Assembly: GCF_012070395.1 (NCBI RefSeq)
Contig: NZ_JAAFYS010000002.1
Span: 992,001-1,056,000 of the forward strand
DNA: 64,000 nucleotides
Direction of reading: 5' to 3'
DNA from: Pseudoroseicyclus tamaricis
GTDB taxonomy: Bacteria; Pseudomonadota; Alphaproteobacteria; Rhodobacterales; Rhodobacteraceae
The position numbers and the translations under genes are program-made. Under the pieces are notes generated by a model. That model saw only the letters and a list, made by a program, of their open reading frames with translations. It did no database searches and had not been told where the DNA came from. How positions within the stretch are numbered: position 1 is the first letter of the stretch; each line of letters starts with the position of its first letter. Positions 26,512-35,171 of this stretch are shown here, one piece after another.

Positions 26512-27234
26512 TTATCCCGCCACCGCCCGCAGCGCCTTCACCCTTGCCGGCGGGATCGCCCCGATCTCCACCCCGGTGAAGACGTGCAGCGTGTCCATCT
26601 CGTGATCCACCACCGCGTGGTCGCTCACCCACCCGCCCATGGCGAGGTAGCTCTTCAGGAGCGGCGGCATCCGGCGCAGGCCCTGCCTGCGGTCCGGCTC
26701 CCTCCGCCGCAGCGTCTCGGCAAAGCGGAAGACATGCGGCGCCTTCACCCCCGGCCCCCAGCGGCGCGGGGCGAGGTGGCGCTCCCCCAGCATGGCGAAG
26801 GCGTCGAGATAGGCGCTCGAATCGGTGCCGGGGAAGGAGGAGCAGCCGAAGAGCATCTCGGCCCCCTCCGCCTCGACGATCCGCGTCACCGCGCCCCAGG
26901 CGATGCGCAGCACGTCGGGGTGGCCGGCCTCGGGGTGCACGCAGAAGCGCCCGACCTCCACCATCGGCCGGTCGAAGCCCGCGAGGGCGGAGAGGTCGTA
27001 GGAGCGGGCGGCGTAGCTGCGCCCGATCTGCCGGCCGTCCGGCAGAAGCAGCAGGCGGCAGCCGGCGACGAGCCTCTCGCCGCGCAGATCCTCCACCATC
27101 AGGTGGCGGCAGGCGGCATCGAAGGCGGCGTCATCCTCCTGCGCCCGAAAGCACAGGCTGCGCAGGCGCCGGCAGGCGTCGAGGTCGGCGGCGCTCTCCG
27201 CCAGCCGCGCCCGGTACCGGCCCCTGACCAACAT
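26512..27234 (-). CDS. olsB: L-ornithine N-alpha-acyltransferase (OlsB-like GNAT)
   Basis: GNAT-fold acyltransferase of 240 residues, likely making lyso-ornithine lipid from ornithine and 3-hydroxyacyl-ACP in phosphate-free membrane lipid synthesis. The family pattern is seen in RGRYRARLAESAADLDACRRLR, DAACRHLMVED, GRSYAARSYDL, EVGRFCVHPE and SYLAMGGWVSD near the C terminus. The partner O-acyltransferase OlsA is not in the window. A related N-acyl amino acid synthase of the same fold cannot be ruled out by eye. Transcribed on the minus strand downstream of bamE with a short gap. Confidence 0.82.
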   Translation of the reverse strand: MLVRGRYRARLAESAADLDACRRLRSLCFRAQEDDAAFDAACRHLMVEDLRGERLVAGCRLLLLPDGRQIGRSYAARSYDLSALAGFDRPMVEVGRFCVHPEAGHPDVLRIAWGAVTRIVEAEGAEMLFGCSSFPGTDSSAYLDAFAMLGERHLAPRRWGPGVKAPHVFRFAETLRRREPDRRQGLRRMPPLLKSYLAMGGWVSDHAVVDHEMDTLHVFTGVEIGAIPPARVKALRAVAG

Positions 27235-27297
27235 CTCGTGATTCTCCCGCCGCCTCGCCGCCGAAGATAGGGCTCCGGCGGCACTGCGGTGCAGGAT

Positions 27298-27756
27298 TTA
27301 TTCCGATCCGACGAAGTCGCTGGCCTCGAAGCGGCCGATCCCGCCCACCAGCTGGGCGAGGAAGGAGACGTCGGAGAGGTTGTCGTCCGTCACCCGGCGC
27401 TCCAGCTCGACGACGCGGCCATCCTCCAGCGCCAGAAGCTCGATGTTGCGCAGGATGCCGGCGGAATCGAAATCCAGCACCAGCACCTGCCGCTGCACCT
27501 CCTCGGGCTCCAGCAGGCCGTAATGGCGGAAGCGGGAGGCGACGTAGTAATAGCTCTGCCCGCGGATCACGCCGCCCGTGGTGGGCGTGCCGACGCGCTC
27601 GGCGATCGTCTCCATCGTGTCCTGCCCGACGGCCAGGCTGGCCCGCGCCTGCGTGCTCGGGATGTAGCCGTGATCGCGGAACTGCGCCACGCAGGCGGAC
27701 AGAAGACCCGCCGCCGCCAGCGCCACAGCGCTCTTCCACATCCCTGCCAAGCGCAT
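27298..27756 (-). CDS. bamE: BamE/SmpA-OmlA outer-membrane assembly lipoprotein
   Basis: Lipoprotein of 152 residues with signal peptide and lipobox LLSAC (Cys22). The SmpA/OmlA domain follows: GQDTMETIAERVGTPTTGG, SYYYVASRFRHYG and VLVLDFDSAGILRNIELL. It belongs to the BAM complex that inserts outer-membrane proteins; alphaproteobacterial versions are short like this one. It is divergent from the yceD gene, so their promoters share the gap 27757-27904. Confidence 0.9.
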   Translation of the reverse strand: MRLAGMWKSAVALAAAGLLSACVAQFRDHGYIPSTQARASLAVGQDTMETIAERVGTPTTGGVIRGQSYYYVASRFRHYGLLEPEEVQRQVLVLDFDSAGILRNIELLALEDGRVVELERRVTDDNLSDVSFLAQLVGGIGRFEASDFVGSE

Positions 27757-27904
27757 GCTGTTCCCTCGCCTCAGGCCCCGGGCGAGCCGATCCGGCCCGC
27801 TTGCCGCCCCGCGCGCGATGGCCTAGGGCTTCCAAGAAGGGGGCTTACAACAGCGGGCGGCCCCTCTTCAAGAAGCGGTCCCGCCGCCTTGCCGCGAGGC
27901 CGCC

Positions 27905-28486
27905 TTGCCCGCCGCAGATACTGGAGCCTGGAAAGGACGCGCCCTGCCCTTCCTGAACCGCAGAATCGAGCAGCTCACCGGCCCCGCCGCCGGCCGCACC
28001 CCCCGCCCCGTCGAGCTGGTGGCCGAGCCGGCGGAACTCGCCGCGCTGGCCGAGGGGCTCGGCATCCTCGGCATCCGCAAGCTGCGCTTCACCGGCACGC
28101 TCAGCCCCACCGGCCAGCAGGACTGGCGGCTGGACGGCACGCTCGGCGCCACCGTCGTGCAGGAATGCGTGGCGACGATGGCCCCGGTGACCACCCGCAT
28201 CGATGAGCCCGTCGCCCGCCGCTACATGGCCGACCTGCCGCCCCCGCCCCCCGGCGAGGTGGAGATGCCGCAGGACGAGACGATCGATCCCCTGCCCCAG
28301 CGGTTGAACCTCTCCGAGGTGGTGGAGGAGGCGCTCTCCCTCGCCCTGCCGCCCTGGCCCCGCGCCGACAGCGTCCCCCCGGTGGAGCTGCATGCCGGCG
28401 AGGGAGAGGACCCCGGCGAGGAGGAGCGGGAGAATCCCTTCGCCGCCCTTCAGTCCCTTCGCGACCGGATGGACGGCGAGAGCTGA
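27905..28486 (+). CDS. yceD: DUF177 (YceD) family protein
   Basis: Member of the DUF177/YceD family that precedes rpmF in most bacteria, linked to 23S rRNA accumulation. It has up to 193 residues. Core features are GIRKLRFTGTLSPTGQQDWRL, GATVVQECVATMAPVTT and the acidic segment with DPLPQRLNLSEVVEEALSLALP. The start is unclear: a TTG at 27905 gives the longest frame, there is no ATG before the conserved region, and the family would also fit a start near the LPFLNRRIE segment. Next genes are rpmF, plsX and fabH, the classic cluster. Confidence 0.85.
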   Translation: MPAADTGAWKGRALPFLNRRIEQLTGPAAGRTPRPVELVAEPAELAALAEGLGILGIRKLRFTGTLSPTGQQDWRLDGTLGATVVQECVATMAPVTTRIDEPVARRYMADLPPPPPGEVEMPQDETIDPLPQRLNLSEVVEEALSLALPPWPRADSVPPVELHAGEGEDPGEEERENPFAALQSLRDRMDGES

Positions 28487-28517
28487 GACGCGCCCGCAAG
28501 GGAGCGGCGAAGCGTCT
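28485..28517 (+). terminator. Inverted repeat after yceD containing the shared 26-base element
   Basis: GAGACGC (28485-28491) and GCGTCTC (28511-28517) are perfect inverted repeats around a 19-base loop. The first 26 bases are identical to 5491-5516. It overlaps the yceD stop and could form an attenuator or processing hairpin before rpmF; there is no T run, so termination is only a possibility. Confidence 0.45.
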
Positions 28518-28678
28518 CCCCTGCGACCGCTACCCCTTGCGTCTTTCGCCATCGCGGCTATTGTGCGCGCTCTTTCGGACAAGCGGCTCGACAAGGCGCG
28601 ACTCGGCGGCTATGAGGCGCCGCACCGAACAAATACGGAATTTCTCGGGCCACGGCCCGCACGATCAGAGGTTGAGAC

Positions 28679-28885
28679 ATGGCCGTCCCACAGAATAAAG
28701 TTTCCAAGTCGCGCCGCGACATGCGCCGGTCGCACCACGCCCTCTCCGGTGCGAACCCGAACGAATGCCCGAACTGCGGCGAGCTGAAACGCCCCCACCA
28801 CGTCTGCCCGTCCTGTGGCCACTATGCCGACCGTGAGGTCGTCGCCGCGGGCACCGAGATCGATCTCGACGACGACGCGGCCTGA
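28679..28885 (+). CDS. rpmF: 50S ribosomal protein L32
   Basis: Ribosomal protein bL32, 68 residues. [20 protein letters not shown] is the hallmark N terminus. The zinc knuckle [18 protein letters not shown] has all four cysteines, so this is the zinc-containing form. An acidic tail ends the protein. It is the second gene of the yceD-rpmF-plsX-fabH cluster that ties ribosome production to fatty acid synthesis. Confidence 0.98.
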   Translation: MAVPQNKVSKSRRDMRRSHHALSGANPNECPNCGELKRPHHVCPSCGHYADREVVAAGTEIDLDDDAA

Positions 28886-28937
28886 GCCGCGCGTCCCCGG
28901 ACAGATCCGCATGACGACCCAGAGCCCGGAGAGCTCC

Positions 28938-30038
28938 ATGACGGCGCCTCCGGGCTCTGTTGTCCTCTCGGTGGATGCCATGGGCTCCGACGCCGGCCCC
29001 TCCATGGTGGTGGCCGGGCTCGCCAAGTTCCTCAAGGCAGACCCTGAGGTCCGCGTGCTCCTGCACGGGCCGAAGGCGGAGCTCACGCCCCTCCTCGCCC
29101 GTCGCAGGCTCGAGGGGCAAGTGACCCTCGTCGATGCCTCCGGCGTCGTCTCCATGCACGACAAGCCGAGCCAGGTGATGCGCCGCGGCAAGGGCACCTC
29201 AATGTGGTCCGCCCTCGATTCGGTGCGCGAGCGTGAGGCCGCCGTCTGCGTTTCCTGCGGCAATACTGGCGCGCTGATGGCGCTGGCCATGCTCCGCCTG
29301 CGCAAGGTGGAGGGGGTGAACCGCCCCGCCATCGCCGGGCTCTGGCCGTCGCGCAATCCCTCCGGCTACAACATCCTGCTCGACGCCGGCGCCGATATCC
29401 GCGCCGATCAGGATGACCTGCTCACCTATGCGCTCATGGGCACCTCCTATGCCCGCAACGGCCTCGGCATCGAGCGCCCGCGCGTCGGCCTGCTCAATGT
29501 CGGCGTCGAGGAGCACAAGGGCCGGGCGGAGCTGAAGGTCGCCCACGAGCTGATCTCCCGCGCCGCCCCGCGGGCGGAGTTCGAGTTCGTCGGCTTCGTC
29601 GAGGGTTCCGAGATGGCCTCCGAGCGCGTCGACGTCATCGTCACCGACGGCTTCACCGGCAACGTCGCGCTGAAAACGGGCGAAGGCACCGCACAGCTCC
29701 TCGGGGGCTTCATGCGCGAGGCCTTCATGAAGACGCCGCTGTCGCGCATCGCCTCGCTCCTCGCCTATACCTCCATCCGCCGCCTCCGGCAGCGGATGGA
29801 CCCGCGCCGCGCCAATGGCGGCGTGTTCCTTGGCCTCAACGGAACGGTGGTGAAGAGCCACGGCTCCGCCGATGCCACCGCCATGGCGGCAGCGCTGCAC
29901 CTCGCCGCCAAGCTCGCCCGCTCCGGCTTCGCCGACCGGCTGGCGGCGCGGGTTGCAAGTGCGGCGGCCCTGGCTCAGGATGCCGGGGAGGCAGAAGCGG
30001 CGCCGGACGAGCCCGCAACGAGCAAGGCAGACACATGA
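28938..30038 (+). CDS. plsX: Phosphate acyltransferase
   Basis: Converts acyl-ACP to acyl-phosphate for phospholipid synthesis, 366 residues. SVDAMGSDAGP at the N terminus is the family signature, here with Ser where Gly is usual. SCGNTGALMALAMLRLRKV, RPAIAGLWPS, GTSYARNGLGIERPRVGLLNVG, VTDGFTGNVALKTGEG and GLNGTVVKSHGSAD are all typical. I placed the start at 28938 because GGAGAG lies six bases upstream; an ATG at 28911 would add nine residues. Its TGA overlaps the ATG of fabH. Confidence 0.96.
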   Translation: MTAPPGSVVLSVDAMGSDAGPSMVVAGLAKFLKADPEVRVLLHGPKAELTPLLARRRLEGQVTLVDASGVVSMHDKPSQVMRRGKGTSMWSALDSVREREAAVCVSCGNTGALMALAMLRLRKVEGVNRPAIAGLWPSRNPSGYNILLDAGADIRADQDDLLTYALMGTSYARNGLGIERPRVGLLNVGVEEHKGRAELKVAHELISRAAPRAEFEFVGFVEGSEMASERVDVIVTDGFTGNVALKTGEGTAQLLGGFMREAFMKTPLSRIASLLAYTSIRRLRQRMDPRRANGGVFLGLNGTVVKSHGSADATAMAAALHLAAKLARSGFADRLAARVASAAALAQDAGEAEAAPDEPATSKADT

Positions 30039-31006
30039 CCGTCAGGGCAGTGGTGAGGGGCGTCGGGCATTACCTGCCCGAGCGGGTGGTGCCCAATGCC
30101 GAGTTCGAGAAGTCCCTCGACACCTCCGATGAATGGATTCGCAGCCGCTCCGGCATCGAGCGGCGCCATTTCGCCGCCGAGGGCGAGACGACCTCCTCGA
30201 TGGCCACCGCCGCGGCTGAAAAGGCGCTCTCCGCCGCCGGGCTGACCGGGGCGGACATCGACGCGCTGATCCTCGCCACATCCACCGCCGATTTCACCTT
30301 CCCCTCCGCCGCCTCGATGGTTCAGGCGAACCTCGGCATGAAGGGCGGCTTCGCCTTCGACGTGCAGGCCGTCTGCGCCGGCTTCGTCTATGCCCTCTCC
30401 CAGGCCAACGCGCTGATCATCTCCGGCCAGGCCAGCCGGGTCCTGGTGATCGGCTCGGAGACCTTCTCCAAACTCATGGACTGGACGGACCGCTCCACCT
30501 GCGTGCTCTTCGGCGATGGCGCCGGCGCCTTGGTGCTTGAGGCGCAGGAGGGTGAGGGCGCCCCCTCCGACCGCGGCATCCTCGCGACCGATCTGCATTC
30601 CGACGGCAGCTACCGCGAGCTCCTCTACGTCGACGGCGGCGTCTCCACCGGCACGACCGGCCACCTGCGGATGCAGGGGCGCGAGGTCTTCCGCCACGCG
30701 GTGGAAAAGCTCGCCGCCACGGCCCATGCCGCGCTCGGCAAGGCCGGGCTCGGCGCCGACGACGTCGACTGGATCGTTCCCCACCAGGCCAACCTGCGCA
30801 TCATCAGCGCCACCGCGCAGAAGATGGGCCTGTCCATGGACAAGGTGGTGGTGACCGTGCAGGACCACGGCAATACCTCCGCTGCCTCCATACCCCTCGC
30901 CCTTTCCGTCGGCGTCGAGCGCGGGCAGATCGCCGAGGGCGATGTCTGCGTGACAGAGGCGATCGGCGGCGGGCTGGCCTGGGGCGCGGTCGTCCTGCGC
31001 TGGTAG
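30035..31006 (+). CDS. fabH: Beta-ketoacyl-ACP synthase III
   Basis: Initiates fatty acid synthesis by condensing acetyl-CoA with malonyl-ACP, 323 residues. The catalytic triad is Cys114 (DVQAVCAGFVYAL), His250 (VPHQANLRI) and Asn280 (DHGNTSAASIP). The N-terminal TSDEWIRSRSGI is also typical. The ATG lies inside the plsX stop codon, giving translational coupling. About 93 bases separate it from ihfA. Confidence 0.97.
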   Translation: MTVRAVVRGVGHYLPERVVPNAEFEKSLDTSDEWIRSRSGIERRHFAAEGETTSSMATAAAEKALSAAGLTGADIDALILATSTADFTFPSAASMVQANLGMKGGFAFDVQAVCAGFVYALSQANALIISGQASRVLVIGSETFSKLMDWTDRSTCVLFGDGAGALVLEAQEGEGAPSDRGILATDLHSDGSYRELLYVDGGVSTGTTGHLRMQGREVFRHAVEKLAATAHAALGKAGLGADDVDWIVPHQANLRIISATAQKMGLSMDKVVVTVQDHGNTSAASIPLALSVGVERGQIAEGDVCVTEAIGGGLAWGAVVLRW

Positions 31007-31099
31007 CGGCGAATCCCGCCTGCAAGGGGCGAGCCGCAAGCCATTGTATTGACTTTCTTTCATCCCGCACTCACTCTCCGGTGAAAACGGGGGAGTGAT

Positions 31100-31402
31100 A
31101 TGTCTGGTAAGACACTGACGCGGATGGATCTTGCCGAAGCCGTCCACAACGAGGTTGGCCTGTCCCGCAACGAGAGCGCGCAGATGGTCGAGACCGTTCT
31201 CGGCCACATCTCCGACGCGCTCGTTGAGGGCGAAAGCGTCAAGATTTCCTCTTTCGGCACCTTCTCGGTGCGCGACAAGGCGGCCCGCGTCGGCCGCAAC
31301 CCCAAGACGGGGGAAGAGGTGCCGATTCACCCGCGGCGTGTGCTCACCTTCCGGGCGTCGCACCTGATGAAGGACCGGGTTGCCGACGGCAATCGCGGCT
31401 AG
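31100..31402 (+). CDS. ihfA: Integration host factor alpha subunit
   Basis: DNA-bending IHF alpha subunit, 100 residues. The DNA-arm motif [20 protein letters not shown] and the [20 protein letters not shown] core identify the HU/IHF family; [18 protein letters not shown]-like start and PIHPRRV favour IhfA. GGGGGAGTG-like purines lie just upstream of the ATG. A possible -35 TTGACT lies at 31049-31054, but no good -10 follows. The next gene is the MerR regulator, the usual alphaproteobacterial order. Confidence 0.95.
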   Translation: MSGKTLTRMDLAEAVHNEVGLSRNESAQMVETVLGHISDALVEGESVKISSFGTFSVRDKAARVGRNPKTGEEVPIHPRRVLTFRASHLMKDRVADGNRG

Positions 31403-31419
31403 GGTCGTCAGGGGGCGGC

Positions 31420-32205
31420 ATGGCAAAGTCGAAGGACGCCTTCCGCACCATCAGCGAGGTGGCAGACTGGCTGGAAACGCCGGCCCACGTGCTGCGATTC
31501 TGGGAGTCCAAGTTCACGCAGGTCCGCCCGGTCAAGCGCGCCGGCGGCCGCCGCTACTACCGGCCGGACGACATGGCCCTGCTTGGCGGCATCAAGGCGC
31601 TGCTCCACAACGAGGGCATGACGATCAAGGGCGTGCAGAAGCTGCTGCGCGAACGCGGCGTCGCCCACGTTGCCGCCCTCGCCCCGCCTCACCCCGGCGA
31701 CGACGACATGGTGGACGTGCAGGCGCCCCGCCCCGACCTCAGGCTGGTGCATGACGAGACGGCCGAGGAGGCTCCTGCCCCCGAGGCGGAGATCGACGAC
31801 GCCGAGCTTGTCCCGGAGATCGAGGCGGAGCTGCCCCCGGAGCCGGGCCCCGTTGCCGAAGAGGAACCGCCGGCAGACGAGCCCCCGGAGGAGCCCGCGT
31901 TCCAGCACCGCGCGGACCCTCTCCCGGAGGAGCCGCCCGTCGCCGAGGCCCCTCCCCCCGAGCCCCTTCCCGACCCCGCGCCTGAGCCGCCGCCCCCCGC
32001 CCCGCCGGAGGCGGAGCCGGAGCCGCAGCCCGTGGAGCCGCCCCCGGCCCTCGCACCCGTCACGCCCCTGCCCCGCCGGCAGGAGCATGTGCTGGGACGT
32101 CTCGCCCGCCTCACCGCCGCTCAGCTCGGCCCGCACAGGGGCGCGCTCGGCTCGCTCGCCGAGCGGCTGGCCACGCATCGCGAGGCGCTGGCACACGGCG
32201 GATGA
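31420..32205 (+). CDS. MerR-family regulator with long Pro/Glu-rich tail
   Basis: A 261-residue protein. Residues 8-78 form a MerR winged-helix DNA-binding domain ([20 protein letters not shown], then [12 protein letters not shown]). The rest (about 90-225) is a low-complexity proline/glutamate/alanine tail with no sensor domain, ending in a short helical segment. It lies 18 bases after ihfA, a conserved arrangement in alphaproteobacteria, so both are likely co-transcribed. No ligand-binding cysteines typical of metal sensors are present. Target genes are unknown. Confidence 0.88.
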   Translation: MAKSKDAFRTISEVADWLETPAHVLRFWESKFTQVRPVKRAGGRRYYRPDDMALLGGIKALLHNEGMTIKGVQKLLRERGVAHVAALAPPHPGDDDMVDVQAPRPDLRLVHDETAEEAPAPEAEIDDAELVPEIEAELPPEPGPVAEEEPPADEPPEEPAFQHRADPLPEEPPVAEAPPPEPLPDPAPEPPPPAPPEAEPEPQPVEPPPALAPVTPLPRRQEHVLGRLARLTAAQLGPHRGALGSLAERLATHREALAHGG

Positions 32206-32274
32206 TCGGGCGGAAAATCGGGTGTGGTTTCGGCTTGCGTGGGGGCGGTTACTTGGTCATAAGGCCCCCGGTGT

Positions 32275-32351
32275 CGGGCTATAGCGCAGCCTGGTAGCGC
32301 GTCCGTCTGGGGGACGGAAGGTCGCAGGTTCAAGTCCTGCTAGCCCGACCA
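32275..32351 (+). tRNA. tRNA-Pro (GGG anticodon)
   Basis: A 77-base cloverleaf including encoded CCA: acceptor CGGGCTA/TAGCCCG, D arm GCGC/GCGC, anticodon stem TCCGT/ACGGA with loop CTGGGGG giving GGG, and T arm with TTCAAGT. It follows the ihfA-merR pair, a frequent neighbour in this group. Confidence 0.96.
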
Positions 32352-32399
32352 ATCACCGCTCCGCCCTTGCTATCGGGGCTCCGGCCCGAGGAGGTTTGG

Positions 32400-33485
32400 A
32401 TGAGCGGCGTTTTGCCCTGCCAGCACATCGAGGCGATGCTCGCCCGCGGCGAGATCGCCGCCGGCCGGCCCGTCCTTCCCGAACAGGTTCAACCCGCCAG
32501 CCTCGATCTGCGTTTGGGCACGAAAGCCTGGCGCCTGCGCGCCTCCTTCCTGCCCGGCGAGGGCCGGCGGGTTGAGGATCGGCTCGCGGACCTCGCCATG
32601 CACGAGATCGATCTGCGCCCCGGCGCCGTGCTGGAGAAGGGCTGCGTCTATCTCGTCCCGCTGATGGAGCGGCTGGCCCTGCCGGAGGGCATCTCCGCCG
32701 TCGCCAACGCCAAGAGCTCCACCGGCCGGCTCGACCTGCTCACCCGGGCGATCATCGATGGCGGGGCGGAATTCGACCGGATTCCAGCGGGTTATGATGG
32801 CCCGCTTTACGCAGAGATCTGCCCGCGCAGCTTCTCCGTCCTCGTGCGGCCGGGGATGCGGCTCAGCCAGATCCGCTTCCGCGAGGGCGAGGCGCGCCTG
32901 AGCGATGGCGAGCTGCGGGCGCTCCATGACCAGACGCCACTGGTGGACGGCGCGCCGCATATCGACGAGGGGCTCGGCTTCTCCGTCGATCTGCGCGGCA
33001 AGCTGGCCGGCTGGCGGGCCAAGCCGCATTCCGGCGTCATCGACCTCGACCGCATCGCCCACTACCCGCCGGAGGCGTTCTGGGAGCCGATCCGCCCCGA
33101 GCGGGAAGGCGCGCATGGCGCCGTCATCCTCGATCCCGGCGCCTTCTACATCCTCGTCAGCCGCGAGGCGGTGACGATCCCACCCAGCCACGCGGCGGAG
33201 ATGGCGCCCTACCTCGCCATGGTCGGCGAGTTCCGCGTCCACTACGCCGGCTTCTTCGACCCGGGCTTCGGCCATTCGGAGGCCGGCGGCGCCGGCAGCC
33301 GCGGCGTGCTGGAGGTGCGCTGCCACGAGGCCCCCTTCGTGCTGGAGCATGGGCAAATCGTGGGGCGGCTGGTCTACGAGCGGATGGCAGCGCCGCCGGA
33401 CCGCCTCTACGGGCGGGAGATCGCGTCGAACTACCAGGGCCAGGGCCTGCGGCTCGCCAAGCATTTCGCCGCGCCGGAGCTTTAG
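32400..33485 (+). CDS. dcd: Two-domain dCTP deaminase-like protein
   Basis: A 361-residue protein made of two Dcd/dUTPase-type beta folds, about twice the length of E. coli Dcd. The first domain has QPASLDLRLGTKAWRLRASF, NAKSSTGRLDLLTR (the serine/arginine active-site loop SSTGR) and YAEICPRSF. The second has FRVHYAGFFDPGFG and VLEVRCHEAPFVLEHGQ, the dUTPase-like core. It is annotated as 2'-deoxycytidine 5'-triphosphate deaminase in Rhodobacterales, supplying dUTP for dTMP synthesis. ATG 32400 follows GAGGTTTGG. Activity of both halves is unproven. Confidence 0.88.
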   Translation: MSGVLPCQHIEAMLARGEIAAGRPVLPEQVQPASLDLRLGTKAWRLRASFLPGEGRRVEDRLADLAMHEIDLRPGAVLEKGCVYLVPLMERLALPEGISAVANAKSSTGRLDLLTRAIIDGGAEFDRIPAGYDGPLYAEICPRSFSVLVRPGMRLSQIRFREGEARLSDGELRALHDQTPLVDGAPHIDEGLGFSVDLRGKLAGWRAKPHSGVIDLDRIAHYPPEAFWEPIRPEREGAHGAVILDPGAFYILVSREAVTIPPSHAAEMAPYLAMVGEFRVHYAGFFDPGFGHSEAGGAGSRGVLEVRCHEAPFVLEHGQIVGRLVYERMAAPPDRLYGREIASNYQGQGLRLAKHFAAPEL

Positions 33486-33581
33486 GGCCCAGGGCTCTTC
33501 GGCCCTGTCCACGCGCCGCCTGACCGACCGGTCTCGCCGGCCCCGCCCGCCGGAGCGAGGGCCACCTCCCCTGCCGCGGCC

Positions 33582-35042
33582 TCAGGCCGGCACCGTATCC
33601 GCAGGCTCCTCGGCGACGTTGGCCGGCACCTCGCCGCCAAGTCCCTCCTCCTGCACCGGCGCGGGCTCCACCCGGTTGCGACCGCCGTCCTTGGCCTTGT
33701 AGAGCGCTGTGTCGGCCCGGGCGAGCAGCTCGGTGAGCGACGTCGTCTCGCCGGTCATCTCGGCGCAGCCGAGCGAGGCGGTGACGGCGCTGCCGCAGGG
33801 CAGGAAGATCGACGTCTCCAGCGATTGCCGCAGTCGCTCCGCCGTGGCGAGGGCGCCGGCCAGCGCTGTCTCGGGGAGGATGAGCAGGAACTCCTCCCCG
33901 CCCCAGCGGGAGATGACGCTCGACGGGCGCAGGATCGACTGGAAGAGCTGCGCGACGTCGGCAAGGACCTCGTCACCCACATGATGGCCATGCGCGTCGT
34001 TCACGCACTTGAAGCCGTCGATGTCGATCATCACCACGCTCAGCGGGCGCGCATGCCGCTGGGCGGCGCGGAAGGTCGCCTCCGCGAAAGACTGCGCGGT
34101 GCGGCGGTTGGCGAGGCCGGTCAGCTCGTCGGTGGAGGAGAGCTGCTCCAGCCTCAGCAGGTGGCGCTGACGTTCCGCCTCCGCCGCCGCCAGCCGGCCG
34201 AAGGTGGAGCCGATGCCCAGCATTGCGGCCACGATCATCGCCGTCGCCACCAGCGGCCCCGGCTCCAGCCAGTCGGATGGCTTGATCCAGAGGACCAGCA
34301 CCGCCAGCCCCCAGAGCCCGGCGAGCGAGAAGATCAGCTGCCGGCGCAGGATCAGCCCGGTCTCACCCTGCGAGCGCAGCAGGCGAATCATCGTGGGGCA
34401 GCCCTGCCGGCAGAGCGCCGCGATGGTCAGCAGCGCGGCGGCGGCGATGGTGGCGGGGGTCGTGTGCCCCAGCGACGGGACACCTTGGGCATATCCGACC
34501 AGCAGGCAGGTGATGAGCGACGCAGCACCAAGGGCGAAGCTGAGGCCGAAGGCCGAGCGGCGGCGATCCATGAGAGACATGGCCGTCAGCCCGAGCAGCA
34601 GCAGGGCGGGCGGCCCCGTCGCGGTGACATCCGGCACCTTGGCCCCCGCCCCGGCCGGCGCCGGCCAGAGGTGGCCGAGCAGCTCCATGGGATCGGTCAG
34701 GGGCGGGTAGAACAGGCCGAGGGCGCGCCACAGCAGAAGCGCGGTCACCGCGAGCGCAATCGCGCTGCGCAGGTGATACCCCTCCCCCAGGCGGCGGGGC
34801 AGAACCATGGCAAGGGCAAGGGCCGCGGCGCAAAGCATCGTGAAGGGGTGGGGCCCGCCTTCGGTGCCGAGCCCGGGCAGCGACAGATCGACGGCGTAGC
34901 CGACCAGCGAGAGGGCGGCGACCGCCAGCCCCATCGTTGCGAAATCGGGCCCAAGTCGCTCCAGCCCACGTGAGATGCGCAGGGCGCGCCGGACTTCACT
35001 GATCCCCCGGGTCGATCGCCGCCATGCCATCTTTTCGAGCAT
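33582..35042 (-). CDS. Membrane-anchored diguanylate cyclase (GGDEF)
   Basis: A 486-residue protein. About residues 35-280 contain seven or eight hydrophobic segments without a recognised sensor. A short linker leads to a GGDEF domain (about 300-450) with SSTDELTGLANRRT, MIDIDGFKCVND and the active-site motif RWGGEEF (GGEEF 381-385). The RxxD inhibitory site expected five residues upstream is absent, so product inhibition may be weak. No EAL domain follows; the C-terminal 40 residues are acidic. It should make cyclic di-GMP. Single gene. Confidence 0.9.
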   Translation of the reverse strand: MLEKMAWRRSTRGISEVRRALRISRGLERLGPDFATMGLAVAALSLVGYAVDLSLPGLGTEGGPHPFTMLCAAALALAMVLPRRLGEGYHLRSAIALAVTALLLWRALGLFYPPLTDPMELLGHLWPAPAGAGAKVPDVTATGPPALLLLGLTAMSLMDRRRSAFGLSFALGAASLITCLLVGYAQGVPSLGHTTPATIAAAALLTIAALCRQGCPTMIRLLRSQGETGLILRRQLIFSLAGLWGLAVLVLWIKPSDWLEPGPLVATAMIVAAMLGIGSTFGRLAAAEAERQRHLLRLEQLSSTDELTGLANRRTAQSFAEATFRAAQRHARPLSVVMIDIDGFKCVNDAHGHHVGDEVLADVAQLFQSILRPSSVISRWGGEEFLLILPETALAGALATAERLRQSLETSIFLPCGSAVTASLGCAEMTGETTSLTELLARADTALYKAKDGGRNRVEPAPVQEEGLGGEVPANVAEEPADTVPA

Positions 35043-35171
35043 TCTGCCCTCCCTCTCGCGCCAACCGGCGCTCTATGGCGAGCATCGTGGACATGGCTTT
35101 CTTAAGAAAACGTCACCTGGCTCCTGAAATGACGGCGCTTCTTTCCGGACGATCCTCTGATTCCCGGGCCT

